From Hepsetus odoe (lineage: Eukaryota > Chordata > Actinopteri > Characiformes > Hepsetidae), in the NCBI GenBank assembly GCA_017165825.1, contig CM029374.1:11161589-11225588 (forward strand): 64,000 nucleotides of DNA. Reading direction: 5' to 3'. Below are positions 36,601 to 48,460 of the stretch, one piece after another (the stretch's first letter is position 1; every line of letters begins with the position of its first letter). Position numbers and translations under genes: made by a program. A model generated the notes under the pieces. That model had not been told where the DNA came from. It worked only from the letters and a program-made list of their open reading frames with translations, and searched no databases.

Positions 36601-38525
36601 ATCAGTAGCACAGATGGAACAACCTTTATCCTTCAGCCTGTTTTCACTGTTAATAACAGGTGAATCTGCATTTTTTTCTCCAGTTTGCAGATTATCAGAA
36701 ATACATCCGAAATGAGAGTTTGACAGAGAACCCTACAATGGAGCGTTCCATTGCACTGTGTAATGGCATCTCCCAGTGGGTGCAACTTATGGTGCTCAGT
36801 CGACCAACCGCTCAACTCCGGGCTGAAGTTTTTACCAAATTTATCTACGTTGCACAGGTACCATAATATTCTGCAACTCGGTTACTTACCAAATATAGTT
36901 AATTCTTCAAAAAAAAGTGAAGAATATCACACTCGGTACTCAGTAAGATCGCTATTGATGTTCTTTCCCACAGAGGTTTCCATAAGAAACCATTTTCTTT
37001 TCTTTTCTATCCTTCCTCTGGGGTTCAGTTAGGACATTTTGCAGGCTTTTAAGTATCATAAACAACTACCATTCATATTTACACCCTTTTTTTCAACCTC
37101 TATTTATCATATAAAAAGGCTGTTTCTATCGCTGTGCCTTTAGGACTTGTAAGTGGATGAAACACTATAAGTTCATTAATAATGGACTATACTGCTGTAC
37201 AATAAAAAGATATGTAAATTGTAATTATTAATTACAAAAACAAATAATTTAATCACTTTTTGACGCTTCGTTTCCATATGACTGTAGGTACTGGCAAATG
37301 AAAAGTACAATTTACAGTGTTTATGAATGTATTATGTTAAACTCTTGTTTAAAATAAAATTACAAAAAGTATCAGACACACTTCTCTTACCTTTCATATA
37401 CGAAGTTATCTGTTATAATTTTTATTGCAGTATCATCCTATTAAGTCTTAATCAGCTATCATTGTGCCTTTTGTTGCAGAATCTTCAGCAGATGCAAAAT
37501 TTTAACACACTAATGGCTGTGGTAGGAGGTCTCTGTCACAGCTCCATCTCCAGACTGAAAGACACTTGCACGTATGTGCCAAATGAGACAACTAAGGTAC
37601 ACATTTAGCAAACCATCACTTTCATCATGTTACCTTATATGACGATATTTCCACAAGAATACATGAAGATGAAGATGTTAATTCAGTTGCATCAGTTTTG
37701 AAATGCTATAACTGATAATAATTAAAGTAATAGTAACTATATTCAATCAAGTATGCGCTCATTTTTGGCCAAAATCAGAGTGGTGTATAACTGATGCTTT
37801 GCTTGTATTGTACACTGCAAGTTTTTCCTCCACTCACAAGTTGTCAATTGTACCAAATCAAATCATTGGAAGACCAAGGTCACATGATGCACTAAAGAAT
37901 TTTAATAAAATTTAATTGCTGTGAGGTCAGAGATTAACCCCTAACTATACTGCATTCCTGCAGTTAAACTACTGTTTGAACACTCCAAATCGTCTTTATT
38001 ATGTTGGACAGATTTGGTAATTAGATTTTCATTTGTGAGAAAAAATAAAAATCACATCACCACTGTTGTTGATGTTTCTTTTCACAGGTTTTAAATGAAA
38101 TGACTGAACTACTCTCATCTGCTAAAAATTATGAGAATTACAGACAGATGTACAGCAAGTGCACAGGCTTCAAAATTCCCATCTTGGGGGTCCATCTCAA
38201 AGACCTGATTGCTGTGAATGAGGCCATGACTGACTACTTGGAAACCAGCAAGATCAATGTGCAGAAGCTTCAGGCACTTTACAATCACATCAACGAACTT
38301 GTCCAGTTACAACAAAGCCCCCCTCTCCTGGATGCAAACAAAGACCTAGTTCACTTACTGACTGTCAGTACTCTCCTAATTATCAGTTACTTATCATTTC
38401 CCAGTTTTCTGGGTCAGTCTGATAGGTTAGAGTAAATGTGTTGGTGTTTATTATATATGAAAATAAAATAACCCCTTTCCCACCTGAATTTATAAAGTAT
38501 TTTTAGATTTTAATTTAAAAGATTA

Positions 38526-38582
<57 letters not shown>

Positions 38583-41500
38583 TACTTGCAAAGATTTAGG
38601 CAGGTGGAAAAATGTTGTAAATTAAAGAATGCTTTCAAAAATGGAAGTGTTAATCTTTTTTATTATCAATCAACAAATGTAGTGAATGAACAAAGAGAAT
38701 TCCAAATCTATTTGGTGTGACCACCCTTTGCCTTCAAAACAGCATCAGTTCTTCTAGGTACACTTGCACACAGTTTGTGAAGGAACTCGGCTGGTAGGTT
38801 GTTCCAAACATGACTGTGTTTCATTCATCCTCCGTGTGACACTGATGGTCATCAGCACCTGTTTGGTAAAACTGGTTGATCATACACCGACTATAATCCT
38901 ACACAATCCCTGACTTTGTGCAAATGTACCTAGAAGAACTGATGCTGGTTTGCAGGCAAAAGGTAGTAACACCAAATATTGATTTGATTTAGATTTTTCT
39001 TTTGTTCGCTCACATTGCATTTTGTAAGTTGGAAAGCAATATTTCGGAAAGCATTCTTTGTTTACAGCATTTTTTCACACCTGCCTAAAACTTTTGCACT
39101 GTACTGTATGTATGTATATATATATATAAATTAAAAACCAGAGATTTAAGCCCAGATAAACTGGGTTTACAAAGCTAGAAAAACATTCAGCCAAGATTTG
39201 TTTGGAGTCCAAGTTTTGCTTCTTTAGTTTTATTTCTGGAGTTAATACAGCTAACAAAAAAAGGTCATCTAAAGTCATCTGAAATGTTCCCAAATTCCCC
39301 CAAAATGTCTCTTAACCTCCTAAATCAGCATCCAGATTGTTGTTAAGGTGGCTCGGGCTTGTGGTTGAGGACCAGTATCATGGCTAGCTCTAAAAATGGA
39401 GAAAACCTCAATATGCCCTTTGACAACTGGGTCTGTTTTCAATAACTTCCTTAGGAGAAGGAATGCTGATCTTAAGTCATTCAGATGCATCTGACACAAA
39501 CATTCCATTGCTTTTGTCTGAAATGGTGTTCTGTAGCAGTGAAGCTTTGTTCAGCTCACAGTCACACTGTGCCTTAAAATACAATCTCAAGTCTGTGAGA
39601 CCTTAATGAACAGCTGGATGTGGTTTGACTGAATTGGGAATTTTTGGGAAAGTAATTATAATAGTGAATAGTAGATGATAATAGACGATAATAGATAAGA
39701 GGATCAAGAGGTCCCCGGTTCGAATCCCACCTCTAGCACTAGAGGACACACACCCTGAGTGTCTCCAGGGGGACTGTCCCTGTAATTAGGACATGTAAGT
39801 CGCTCTGGATAAGAGCGTCTGCTAAATGCCGTAAATGTAAATGTAATGTAAATAAGTACGGTTTGAGGTGGTGTGTCCCTGCAGACGCTTCACATACTGC
39901 AATCATGGGCGGAGAACTTGATCCAAATTTGAGTGTTTTCATAGAGTTCATGGTTTCTATACAACGACAGTAAGAACTACCAGGAAACATTTACTATGGA
40001 ACATGTAATATTTTGTCTAGGGTAATGTTTATACGATTACATGACTACATAAGCCTTTTATGACAAAAGACATAAACCGACATAAGGTTTTATTCCAACA
40101 AGTGTCACATGTCATAAAGGCTACTTTCACCCTACAATGGGAAATGATGTTGGTCACTTTTTTGGAAAAGGCATTTATAAATGGCAGTGTAGATTTATTT
40201 CAATTATGACAAGAGGCTCATCTGAGTTTTTTCTTGCCACACAGCTCTCTCTTGACCTCTACTACACTGAGGATGAAATCTATGAGCTGTCCTATGCAAG
40301 AGAGCCAAGGAACCACAGAGCCCCCGTAAGTGAAGCTGCTCCCTTGTTTGCAAATTTCAGCCAGCAAGGAGAGAGGACATATTAAGAGGTCCACAGATAT
40401 TACATGAACACAAACATCCACCATACAGTTTAATATTTCTTGCATTTGTCATTTGTTTTCTCCACCAGCCAGCCACCCCCTACAGGCCCCCAGTTGTGGT
40501 GGACTGGGCATCAGGTGTGGTTCCCAAACCCGATCCCAAGACCATCAGCAAGCATGTTCAGAGAATGGTTGATGTATGTACTTAATATCCTGAAATGTCG
40601 TATCTCGGATTGTTCTTGCTTTAAAGACAGACCACATAGCTTCTGAAGGTTAAACAGAAAAGAACCGACATAATTACTCAACTCAGATTATCTGCATTGC
40701 ACTAAGATTTACAAAAGGCCATGTTTTTATTTACTATAGCAAGAAATTTAACAAGTGTAGATTCTGGTCTTTAAGTATTTGGTTTTAAATGTTTTTATCA
40801 TTTTTATTTATTTTTTTATTTTTTATTTCTGGCAGTCTGTATTTACAAACTATGATCATGATGGAAGAGGCTTCATTTCCCAGGAAGACTTTGAAAAAAT
40901 TGCTGCAAGCTTTCCTTTCTCATTTTGTGTGATGGAAAAGGACAAGTAAGTGATAAATAAGTTTGCTGTAGTGAACCAACCAGGTGTGCATATAAACACA
41001 GAATACACAAGAGATGGTTGCATCTATGCAGAAATGAGAACAATGTTTAAAATAAGATGCCAAAAACACTTTACGAAAAGATTCCTCAATGTCATTCACT
41101 GGAGTCCTTTACAACAAAAAAAGTAAACATGCCAACTAGGCCATATATATTTTTGTAGAAAAAGTGTGACATAGTGCTGGCTACACTTTTTAATGTAAAC
41201 TTTTGCCAATTCAGCTAAGATCAGGTGTTGACTCAAGGATTTTGTTCTGATATTTGAGAGGTTCTGACTGTGCTCCAGCTATTCTTATTTAGGTTTTCCC
41301 TCCCGATTATTCAAGACAACAGCAAAAAAAATGTCAGAAACACAAGGCAAAAATCTAAAGCATTATGTGATATAAAAATAAAGTATACTTTGCTTCTACC
41401 TATGGCATTATGCATTACTTCAGGAAATCATCTTGACATGATAACACGAATGCACTCATTAATACATAAAATAGTCTCCTGTGCTGCTGAAAATGAAGTC

Positions 41501-44500
41501 TCAACTAAGTGCGTTAATCAGCACAGTCCCAAACAACTCAGATTAAATTTGTTACATTAACAAAGTCTATCTCTGTTGTAAGGCTGTCTCTAGAAATTAA
41601 ATTATGCTGGCTAAAGATTGAAATGACCTTTGACTAAATTAATTGCTAGTTAACTAACAGGCATAGATCAGTGTTTTGATCAGTAGTTTTCATTTGTCCT
41701 CTGCTTATTCTTATTAGTGCAACTAGGACTAAGACAGTTTGCGATTCAATATCTTTTACACTTAAAAGCCCATGAAATATACATACAAATACATATGTTT
41801 GATGAAAATATGAAGTAAAAAATATGAAGATGAAAACTCTTTATTTTTGCAAAATGCCCCATTATTCTTCTTCTTCTTTTGGCTGCTCCTGTTTAGGGGC
41901 CAGCACAGCAGATAATCCGTCTCCATTTCTTCCTGTCCTCTGCATATTCCTCCTTCAAACCAACCACCTGCATGTCCTCTCTCACCATGTCCATAAATCT
42001 CCTCTTTGGTCTTCCTCTTTTCCTCTTTCGTTGCAGCTCCATCTTCAACATCCTCCTCCCAATATAATCCTCGTCTCTCCTCTGGACATGTCCAAACCAA
42101 CGCAACTTCCGTCTCTAACCTTGTCTCCAAAATCTCTAACCTGAGCTGTCCCTCTAATATACGCATTTCTAATCCTGTCCATCCTCGTCACACCCAACAA
42201 AAATCTCAACATCTTTAGCTCTGACACCTCCAGCTCTGCCTCCTGCCTTTTCATCAGTGCCACCATATCCAACCCATACAACATGTCTGGTTTCACTACT
42301 GTCCTGTAAACCTTTCTTTTCCCTTTTGCTGGTACCCGTCTGTCAAAAATCCCCTCTCTTCTTCACATAACCACTCCACTTTCCTCCCTTTCATTCACAC
42401 TCATGTATTCTGTCTTTGACCTACTAACTTTCGTTTCCTCTCTAGAGCATATCTCCATCTCTCCAGGTTCACCTCAAGCTGCTCCCTACTCTCACTGCAG
42501 ATCACAATATCACCAGCAAACATCATTGTCCACGGAGACTCCTGTCTAACCTCGTCCGTCAACCTGTCCATTACTATTAACTCCCTCCTGATTTCCACCT
42601 TGCAGTCCTCCTTCTTCAGCTTCCACCACTTGATCCTTGACACTCTGTCCTCACTTGCCTCCTCTTCTTGACCTCCAAGGTCATCCTACAGACCACCATC
42701 CTAGGCTGCTTAGCTACACTCTCCACTGTCACTACTTTGCAGTCTCCAATCTCTTTCAGACTGACCCCCCTGTAAAGAATATAATCCATCTTTGAGCATC
42801 TTCCTCCACTCTTAAACGTCACCCTGTGCTCCTCCCTCTTCTTAAAATAAGTATTAACTACAGCCATTTCCATCCTTTTCAAAAAATCTACAACCATCTG
42901 ACCTTCAGCATTCCTCTCCTTGACACCATACCCACCCATCACCTCCTCATCACCACTGTTCCCTTCACCAACAAGTCCATTACAGTCTGCACCAATCACC
43001 ACTCTTTCTCCCCAATGTACACTCTCTATCACTTCATCTAACTCACTCCAGAATTCCTCTTTCTTCTCCATCTCACAAGCAACTTGTGGGGCAGCGGTGG
43101 CCTAGTGGTTAGAGAGTTGGCCTCAGAATAGGAAGATTGTGGGTTCAAACCCCTTACCAGTAGGTTTCCCTGAGGTACCCTTGAGCAAGGTACTGTCCCG
43201 TCACTGCTCCCTGGTGACCCTGCTGCACAGTGTTTGTTTGTGCATGGGTTAATGCAGAGATCCAATTTCATTGTGGTTCATCATGTGCTGTGCACACTCA
43301 CAATGACAAGAATAGTCACTTTCATAAGCACTAACATTTTTTATCACCCTTTTAACTTCCAGTTTCAAACTCATCACCCTCCCTCTTCACCCTCTTCACC
43401 TCCATAACACTCTTCACATACTCTTCCTTCAGGATAACATCTACCTTCTATCCTCATTCTATCCACACCATAATAAAACAATTTAAACCCTCCGCCAATA
43501 CACATGGCCTTACTACTCTTCCATCTAGTCTCTTGCACACACAAAATATCAACCTTGCAAAATGCCCCATTACTGTATATAAATATCATAAATCCAGATC
43601 CATGTTGTTGTATTAATCCTGCTGTATCTTCTCCCCAGAGATGGGCTCATAAGCAGAGAAGAGATCACAGCCTATTTCATGCGGGCCAGTGTCATCTGTT
43701 CCAAACTGGGACTGGGCTTCTCTCACAACTTTCAAGAGACCACGTACATGAGACCTACCTTCTGTGATAATTGCTCTGGATTTGTAAGTAATGTCATATT
43801 GTAATTTATAAACCTTGCTACATTTGGCTGAATGTAAATATTTTTTTCTCTTCATAGTTATGGGGTGTCATTAAACAAGGCTACAGATGCAGAGGTAGGT
43901 AATAATAATCCCTTTACTATTAAATTAAAGCACTGTTATAGCAGCATAGCTCCATCCAGTTCCAAACTTATCTGCTTTCCCTGATTTTACCTGATCTAAT
44001 TGCCCTGTGGATCGTGCACAGGGGTTGTAGATCAAGCAAGACTAAGGAAAGAATATTATTTATAGGGAAGAATGTTTGATGTGAACGTAACTGACCCTTT
44101 GCTAAACCCCTCCCCTAAATGTGTCCAATCACAGCTACTCTACCTAGGACCCTCATACCTCTAACAAGCTTTTGGAACTTTACAGTATGCTGCAGTGTGT
44201 GTTAAAGTTCTTATAATCTGGATATCCAAATATCACAGGAGTCTGAAGTTGGGAGTAAAACTGAGAATTGGACACAAGTGGTCAGGTATTTGTAAAGGGC
44301 CAGATCACAAGGTCATATTTGTGGTAGTTCAGTCTACTTTCCAATGTTCCAGTAAAGCAAGAGCACACACAATGAGTTGTTTCACAACCAAGGTCATGTG
44401 ATTAAACAAGTTGTAATAAAACTAACAGTCTCTTAGGGGATAAGACTTGACACCTCTGGTGCATACTGTTTTGTGACTTTTCCTCATATGATGTTCCTCA

Positions 44501-47212
44501 TATGATGTTCATAATTCTGCAGACTGTGGAATGAACTGCCATAAGTCCTGCAAGGATCAAGTGGCATTTGAGTGTAATAAGAATGCCAAATCCAGTAGCA
44601 ATTCAGATTGGAGCCTACCTTCTAATACTACAGACATCACAGCTCTTGGAGGTCATGATGGTAAGATGGCCTAATATACAATAAGACACTTCAAATCTAC
44701 ACCCATATCGTGGCCCCTTTAACACATGTGCTGCAACTCTGAACTTTTCTAGACAATACCTGGAATATATTATATTATGCCCCAAACATGAACTGTTGAC
44801 AAAACTGCACCATTTTTTCACTCCTGCATGCTCTACCCAGGCAGCACCCTGTGCCCAAACCACACATACTGTTCCCAGCTTGTGAGCCTGGACCACAGAA
44901 GATCTCCTGCTGTGTGCTATATGTGTGCAATATTTCTGACTCTCTGCACACACAGTGCAGATGGGAGAATGGCCATAATGTCTTTTTCAGTTAAACTTAA
45001 AAAAACAGAAATTGTTAGGGAACTGGGTGGCATGGTGGTGTGGTGGGTAGAGCTGTTGCTTCACAGTGAGAAGATCCTGGGTTCGGTTCCCAGGTGGGAC
45101 AGATCCTTTCTGTTTGGAGTTTGCATGTTCTCCTTGTGTCTGTGTGGGTTTCCTCCCTATGTCCAAAGACATGTATGACAGATGAACTGAAGATGCTTAA
45201 TTGGCTGTAGGTCTGAGTGTGAGTGTGTTCGTCCTGTGATGGACTGGTGACAAGTTCAGGGTGTTTCCCTGCCTTTCGCCCCCGTGAGAGCTGGGATGGG
45301 CCCCAGCCCCCGTGACCCTAATTAGGACAAGCAGCTATGAAAATGAGTGAGTGTTAGGGAAACAGGATTTAGACATCATCAGCTTCAGCTGCATTAATAT
45401 AACTAAATTACTGCCATGTCCCTTTTAAATCTTATGTGAAGTTGGAAAATTATCACTCTGCATGGATTAAATGCAGAGGTCCAATTTTGTTGTGGTTCAC
45501 TGTGTGTTCTCACACTGAAAAGAATAGTCACAAATTAATTACATTAAATAACAACAACAAAAAAATAATCTGAATGAAAGTCTCAGAACAAGTGAATTTA
45601 GCTTAAGTTACAAAGCAAACCCTTGCATTATATTTTACTGCGTGATGTTTAAAAAGATTTTTTGTACTAATTCCTTTTCTTGTAATTTCAGAAGAAACGC
45701 AGTTTGTGTACACATGCAATGCTCTAACAGACAATGTTGAGCAGCACAATCAATTACAGTCAATGAGTTCTGGATACAGTCCCTCAGAAGTACCATCAAG
45801 GACCTTTATAGTACACAGGAGTACCCAGACAGAAGTAACTTCAACACCTAGCCTGCTCCAGCCCAACCTACTGTGTCCCAGCCCTACATCACTCACCCCC
45901 TGCCCCAGTCCCGTGCCTCAGCGGAAACGAGCTTGTGCCAACAAGACTTCCAGCACCCTGAACCCTGGAGATGAAAACAAGTCGACCTATGATTCACTGC
46001 AGAAGGTTGGTGGTGTTGCCTCATTCATTTAAATCACAAATGTCCATGCTTATCTTCAATTTTAGTTCGAGCTTGGTGTTGCTGGGGTTAGGGGTGGGGT
46101 TCTTTATACACACATTTTGAATATTTATATTTATGGCAGTATCCTCACTAGTTGCCCCTGTGTTTTTACTGTGTAAATTACTATGAACTTGTGTTTAACT
46201 CATAAATATCGTCAATGTCCCCTGTTGATCAATTTGTTGATCAACATATTGTTTTTTGGGTTTAGTAAAAAATGCTTGGGCACCCATACAGAAAAATGAA
46301 TAGCCTATATTTTCATACACACACTGTGTGCACAATTATTAGGCAGTGAGTATTTTGAGGATTCATTTGAATGTTCCTTACCCGTAAATCTCCCGTTTAA
46401 GACGGCCCACAGGTTCTTAATAGGGTTTAGGTCGGGTGAGGAAGGGAGCCCATGTCAAAAATCCAACTAGCTCATCTTTAATAATACCAGCCCATACCAG
46501 TAGCCCACCTCCACCTCGCTGGGGTCTGAGTGGAAGTGGAGCCCTGTGCCCGTTACTGATCCAGGTCCAGGTTGAACACTTTGTACTTCTGGACACTCCA
46601 GGTAGGTTCAGTTCTGGAATATGAGCACTGGAGGATCATGGGTCTGTGAGAACTATCAGACAAGAAGCTACCTAGTTATAATGCACTCCTTGTTACAGGG
46701 TGTTGATCTCCTTAGGCCACACCCTCCCTCATTACACAAACACATCACCTGATCTGCTTAAATCTAATTAGCATTCAGATTTACAGCTTGGAATATATGC
46801 ATAAAATGATGATATGATCAAAATACTCACTTGCTTAATATACAGGAGTATGCTGTAAAACTGCTATAAAATTATACAATAATTTCAGCTATTTACTGTA
46901 TATTCCTGAATGTAATTTTCTTAATGTTCATTCAGCTGAGGCCAACGTGTTTTTTTTTTTGATGCATCATATTTAAAATAAAAACAGTTTATATTATTAT
47001 TAGCTCATTTTAAACTGTGTGATCCTTTCCATGTTAGTTACATTCCTTTTGCATGTCTGTGTTCTCAGGAAAACCAGTCTCTACTGAAGTCTAACGAGAG
47101 TCTCAGACGGAAGCTCAAAGAAGCTGAGCGTGAAATGGAGATTCTAAAGACACTGCTGAAACGACATGCCCTTCGTCCAGTGGAGGAGGATTCCTCCTCT
47201 TCTTCCTCTTAA
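30653..47212 (+). CDS. rasgrp4: RasGRP Ras guanine-nucleotide exchange factor (RASGRP4/1-type)
   Basis: Sixteen in-frame exons: 30653-30725, 32927-33032, 34010-34060, 35077-35208, 35345-35495, 36684-36857, 37480-37596, 38088-38363, 40245-40325, 40469-40573, 40836-40945, 43639-43783, 43858-43894, 44523-44660, 45692-46005 and 47069-47212; about 717 residues. Domains: REM (about 5-120), CDC25 catalytic core (about 145-385; [53 protein letters not shown]), EF hands (about 425-475), C1 (about 493-540, H/C pattern intact, [11 protein letters not shown]), a TQTE tail motif and a final coiled coil. RasGRPs load GTP on Ras/Rap at membranes in response to diacylglycerol and calcium. CHxxHxLN, RLKD, ICSKLGL and CSGF favour RASGRP4; the long tail and overall similarity resemble RASGRP1. 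The ATG at 30,653 fits the family start, but the frame is open upstream and a further 5' exon is likely. The gene converges with gcfc2. Confidence 0.93.
32225..32890 (-). mobile_element. RTE-like LINE remnant in RasGRP intron 1
   Basis: Heavily diverged match to the 3' end of the family at 41,865 (GGCTGCTCTTGTTAAGGG, CTCATCTTCTTCTGGTCCTC), then internal reverse transcriptase pieces ([21 protein letters not shown] on the minus strand). Confidence 0.7.
33033..34009 (+). other. U12-type AT-AC intron of the RasGRP gene
   Basis: The intron starts ATATCCTTT, the exact minor-spliceosome 5' consensus, and ends AC at 34,009. A TTCCTTACC branch-site match at 33,990-33,998 places the branch adenosine about 13 nt from the 3' end. 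Using these ends joins CT + A as a leucine codon and continues [15 protein letters not shown] in frame, aligned to other RasGRPs. No GT-AG alternative gives the frame. Confidence 0.9.
34235..34535 (-). mobile_element. LINE 3'-end fragment
   Basis: TTTTATTGTCACATG at the start and TTCAGCAGTCTGATGGTCTG near 34,460 resemble the 3' region of L2/CR1-like LINEs. No frame. Confidence 0.55.
36120..36558 (-). mobile_element. Solo Ty3/gypsy-like LTR
   Basis: This 439-bp block begins TGTAACGG and ends GTGACA on the plus strand and is flanked by an exact 5-bp duplication GCAAT (36,115-36,119 and 36,559-36,563). On the minus strand it carries tandem copies of GGGCACGCTAGAGGGCGCTCT, a TATTTAAG box and AATAAA, so its transcription would run opposite to the RasGRP gene. 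Same family as 20,788-21,180. Confidence 0.9.
38523..38579. repeat. Poly(A)-(AT)n simple repeat
   Basis: An A-run of about 20 bp is followed by about 18 AT units, abutting a palindromic Tc1-like element. Confidence 0.95.
38580..39106. mobile_element. Palindromic Tc1-like non-autonomous element, copy 3
   Basis: From CAGTACTTGCAAAG to GCACTGTACTG, with the same inverted arms as copies 2 and 4. In a RasGRP intron. Confidence 0.85.
39705..39855 (+). mobile_element. SINE with LINE-type tail, second copy
   Basis: GGTTCGAATCCCACCTCTAG, CTCTGGATAAGAGCGTCTGC and an AATGTAA-type tail, as at 26,168. Confidence 0.85.
41865..43554 (-). mobile_element. RTE-like LINE, 5'-truncated and internally deleted, with target duplication
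   Basis: Flanked by an exact 18-bp duplication TTGCAAAATGCCCCATTA (41,847-41,864 and 43,555-43,572). On the minus strand it starts at [17 protein letters not shown] (5' truncated) and continues through the endonuclease ([22 protein letters not shown]). It then jumps from [11 protein letters not shown] directly to [17 protein letters not shown], skipping most of the reverse transcriptase, and ends with [14 protein letters not shown] and [16 protein letters not shown] and an (AAG)n tail. It is interrupted by a SINE at 43,086-43,325. Inactive. Confidence 0.9.
43086..43325 (+). mobile_element. tRNA-derived SINE inside the RTE-like LINE
   Basis: The best preserved family copy: GGGGCAGCGGTGGCCTAGTG (A box), GTGGGTTCAAACCCC (B box), GGTACCCTTGAGCAAGGTAC, and an end near ACAATGACAAGAATAGTCAC. 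The LINE continues on both sides (AACTTGTGG / ATAAGCACTAAC). Confidence 0.9.
45023..45351 (+). mobile_element. V-SINE-type element
   Basis: tRNA-like head (GGTGGCATGGTGGTGTGGTG, GGGTTCGGTTCCCAGG), central domain GGAGTTTGCATGTTCTCC, and a 3' end with GAGCTGGGATGGG and GACAAGCAG. Flanked by an exact 10-bp duplication TGTTAGGGAA (45,013-45,022 and 45,352-45,361). A separate SINE tail fragment lies at about 45,455-45,535. Both lie in a RasGRP intron. Confidence 0.9.
46319..46842. mobile_element. Internally deleted Tc1/mariner-like element
   Basis: Left end CACAATTATTAGGCAGTGAG and right end CAAAATACTCACTTGC on the opposite strand are inverted repeats (AGTGAGTATTTTG / CAAAATACTCACT). A fragment (GTTCTTAATAGGGTTTAGGTC) is typical of decayed Tc1-group interiors. 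No intact transposase. Confidence 0.75.
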
Positions 47213-47549
47213 CCTTTGTCATCCACTTAAAATACAGGAGTGTGGATGTAATCTGTGATGTTGGATTAATAGATTAGCAAGATGTGAGAAAGTTTAGTGT
47301 AGCCTTCTGTTAAACCCAAAGCTATTTTATTCAGTCTACAGTAGAATGGAAAAACTATAGTTTTAGGGTGCATACCTCAACATTTTAATAATATAATAAT
47401 AGTGTAGATGTTTGTGATAATTTGAGAAAAAAACTAATGTTCTTTACCGTGAAAAGCTCTATCGTGCAGGTGCTCAGTCTATGTAGGCTGCAATTTGGCT
47501 TCCAGATAAATATTATAAACTAAAAGCATGTTCTCTTTTAGCAGTAGGT

Positions 47550-47555
47550 AATAAA
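47550..47555 (+). terminator. Polyadenylation signal of the RasGRP gene
   Basis: AATAAA 338 bp after the stop codon in AT-rich 3' UTR, followed by T/GT-rich sequence. Confidence 0.7.
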
Positions 47556-47854
47556 AGGCTGTGACGTGTATCTGTGTTTTTGTTTTGTTTTTTTAACACA
47601 GCTCAAGGTATTATTGTGCAGATGGCAATGCTGTTGAATAGAAAATGGATTGCTAATTTTATAAGAGTAACATTTCAGGTAACATTTCTATATGACACAA
47701 ACATCTAAGTGGTTCCCCAGTCAAGCCAAGTTAGTTCACAGTAATCTGTGGGTAGAAGTCCAAGTCAGTATAACAGGCCTGGTTCTCCTCTGGTGGGCTG
47801 AATGGTCTCCCTCCATTACAAACACAAGGCTATGCATTGCATTGAGACAATGGC

Positions 47855-48460
47855 AATGGCATTGTCCTTCTGGCTTTCTGAGCTGTTCTATCAAGGAACT
47901 TGGTGCACTGGCCCATCTCCACAGGGGAGCTATTAACGCTCTGTACAGTGATCATGACAAGACCTCCTTTTGTCAACATTAAGATGCAGTTGAACAGCAG
48001 AGCAGCCCTGAGAAGCCCCTCTCACGAAGGCCAGGATCCAGAAAAAGAGGTGGTTTTCAGGTGTAATAGGCTCAGACAGAGTTTTATTTTATTGTTAAAT
48101 GCTGAATTGAAGCAATGAACATCATTCTTATTTAGGTGTTTTTTTCCACATTATGGCAAAGGCCAGGTTAAAGTTGCTGTTTAAGGCATAGTCCGTTGAA
48201 TGGCTGGGACAATCCGCAAACTGCATATGGTCCACTGAGCATGCAAGCTTGGACTTCGAAGTGTCCCACAATTAGAATCTTGAAGCACTTCAGGACAGGC
48301 ATGAGTGCAATGTGACAAAAGTCGTTAAAGGCAGGACATAGAAGACTTAGGAGCATGGATGACAACAGCTGTGCAAGGAGAAATATTATAGATTTCTATG
48401 ACAACATCAGCCAGATGTTTTGCAACTCCACTGCACAATGAATGCAGGCAGTCATTTCCA
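47855..48460 (-). mobile_element. Old L2/CR1-like LINE remnant
   Basis: Weak parallels to 12,180-12,960 (ACTTGGTGCACTGGCCCATC, then GAATGGCTGGGACAATCCGC, and CAAACTGCATATGGTCCACT). Frames fully decayed. It fills most of the spacer between the convergent RasGRP and gcfc2 genes. Confidence 0.65.

Noticed and set aside
41762..42166. 134-codon minus-strand frame
   Set aside because: Shifted-frame shadow of the RTE-like LINE 3' end.
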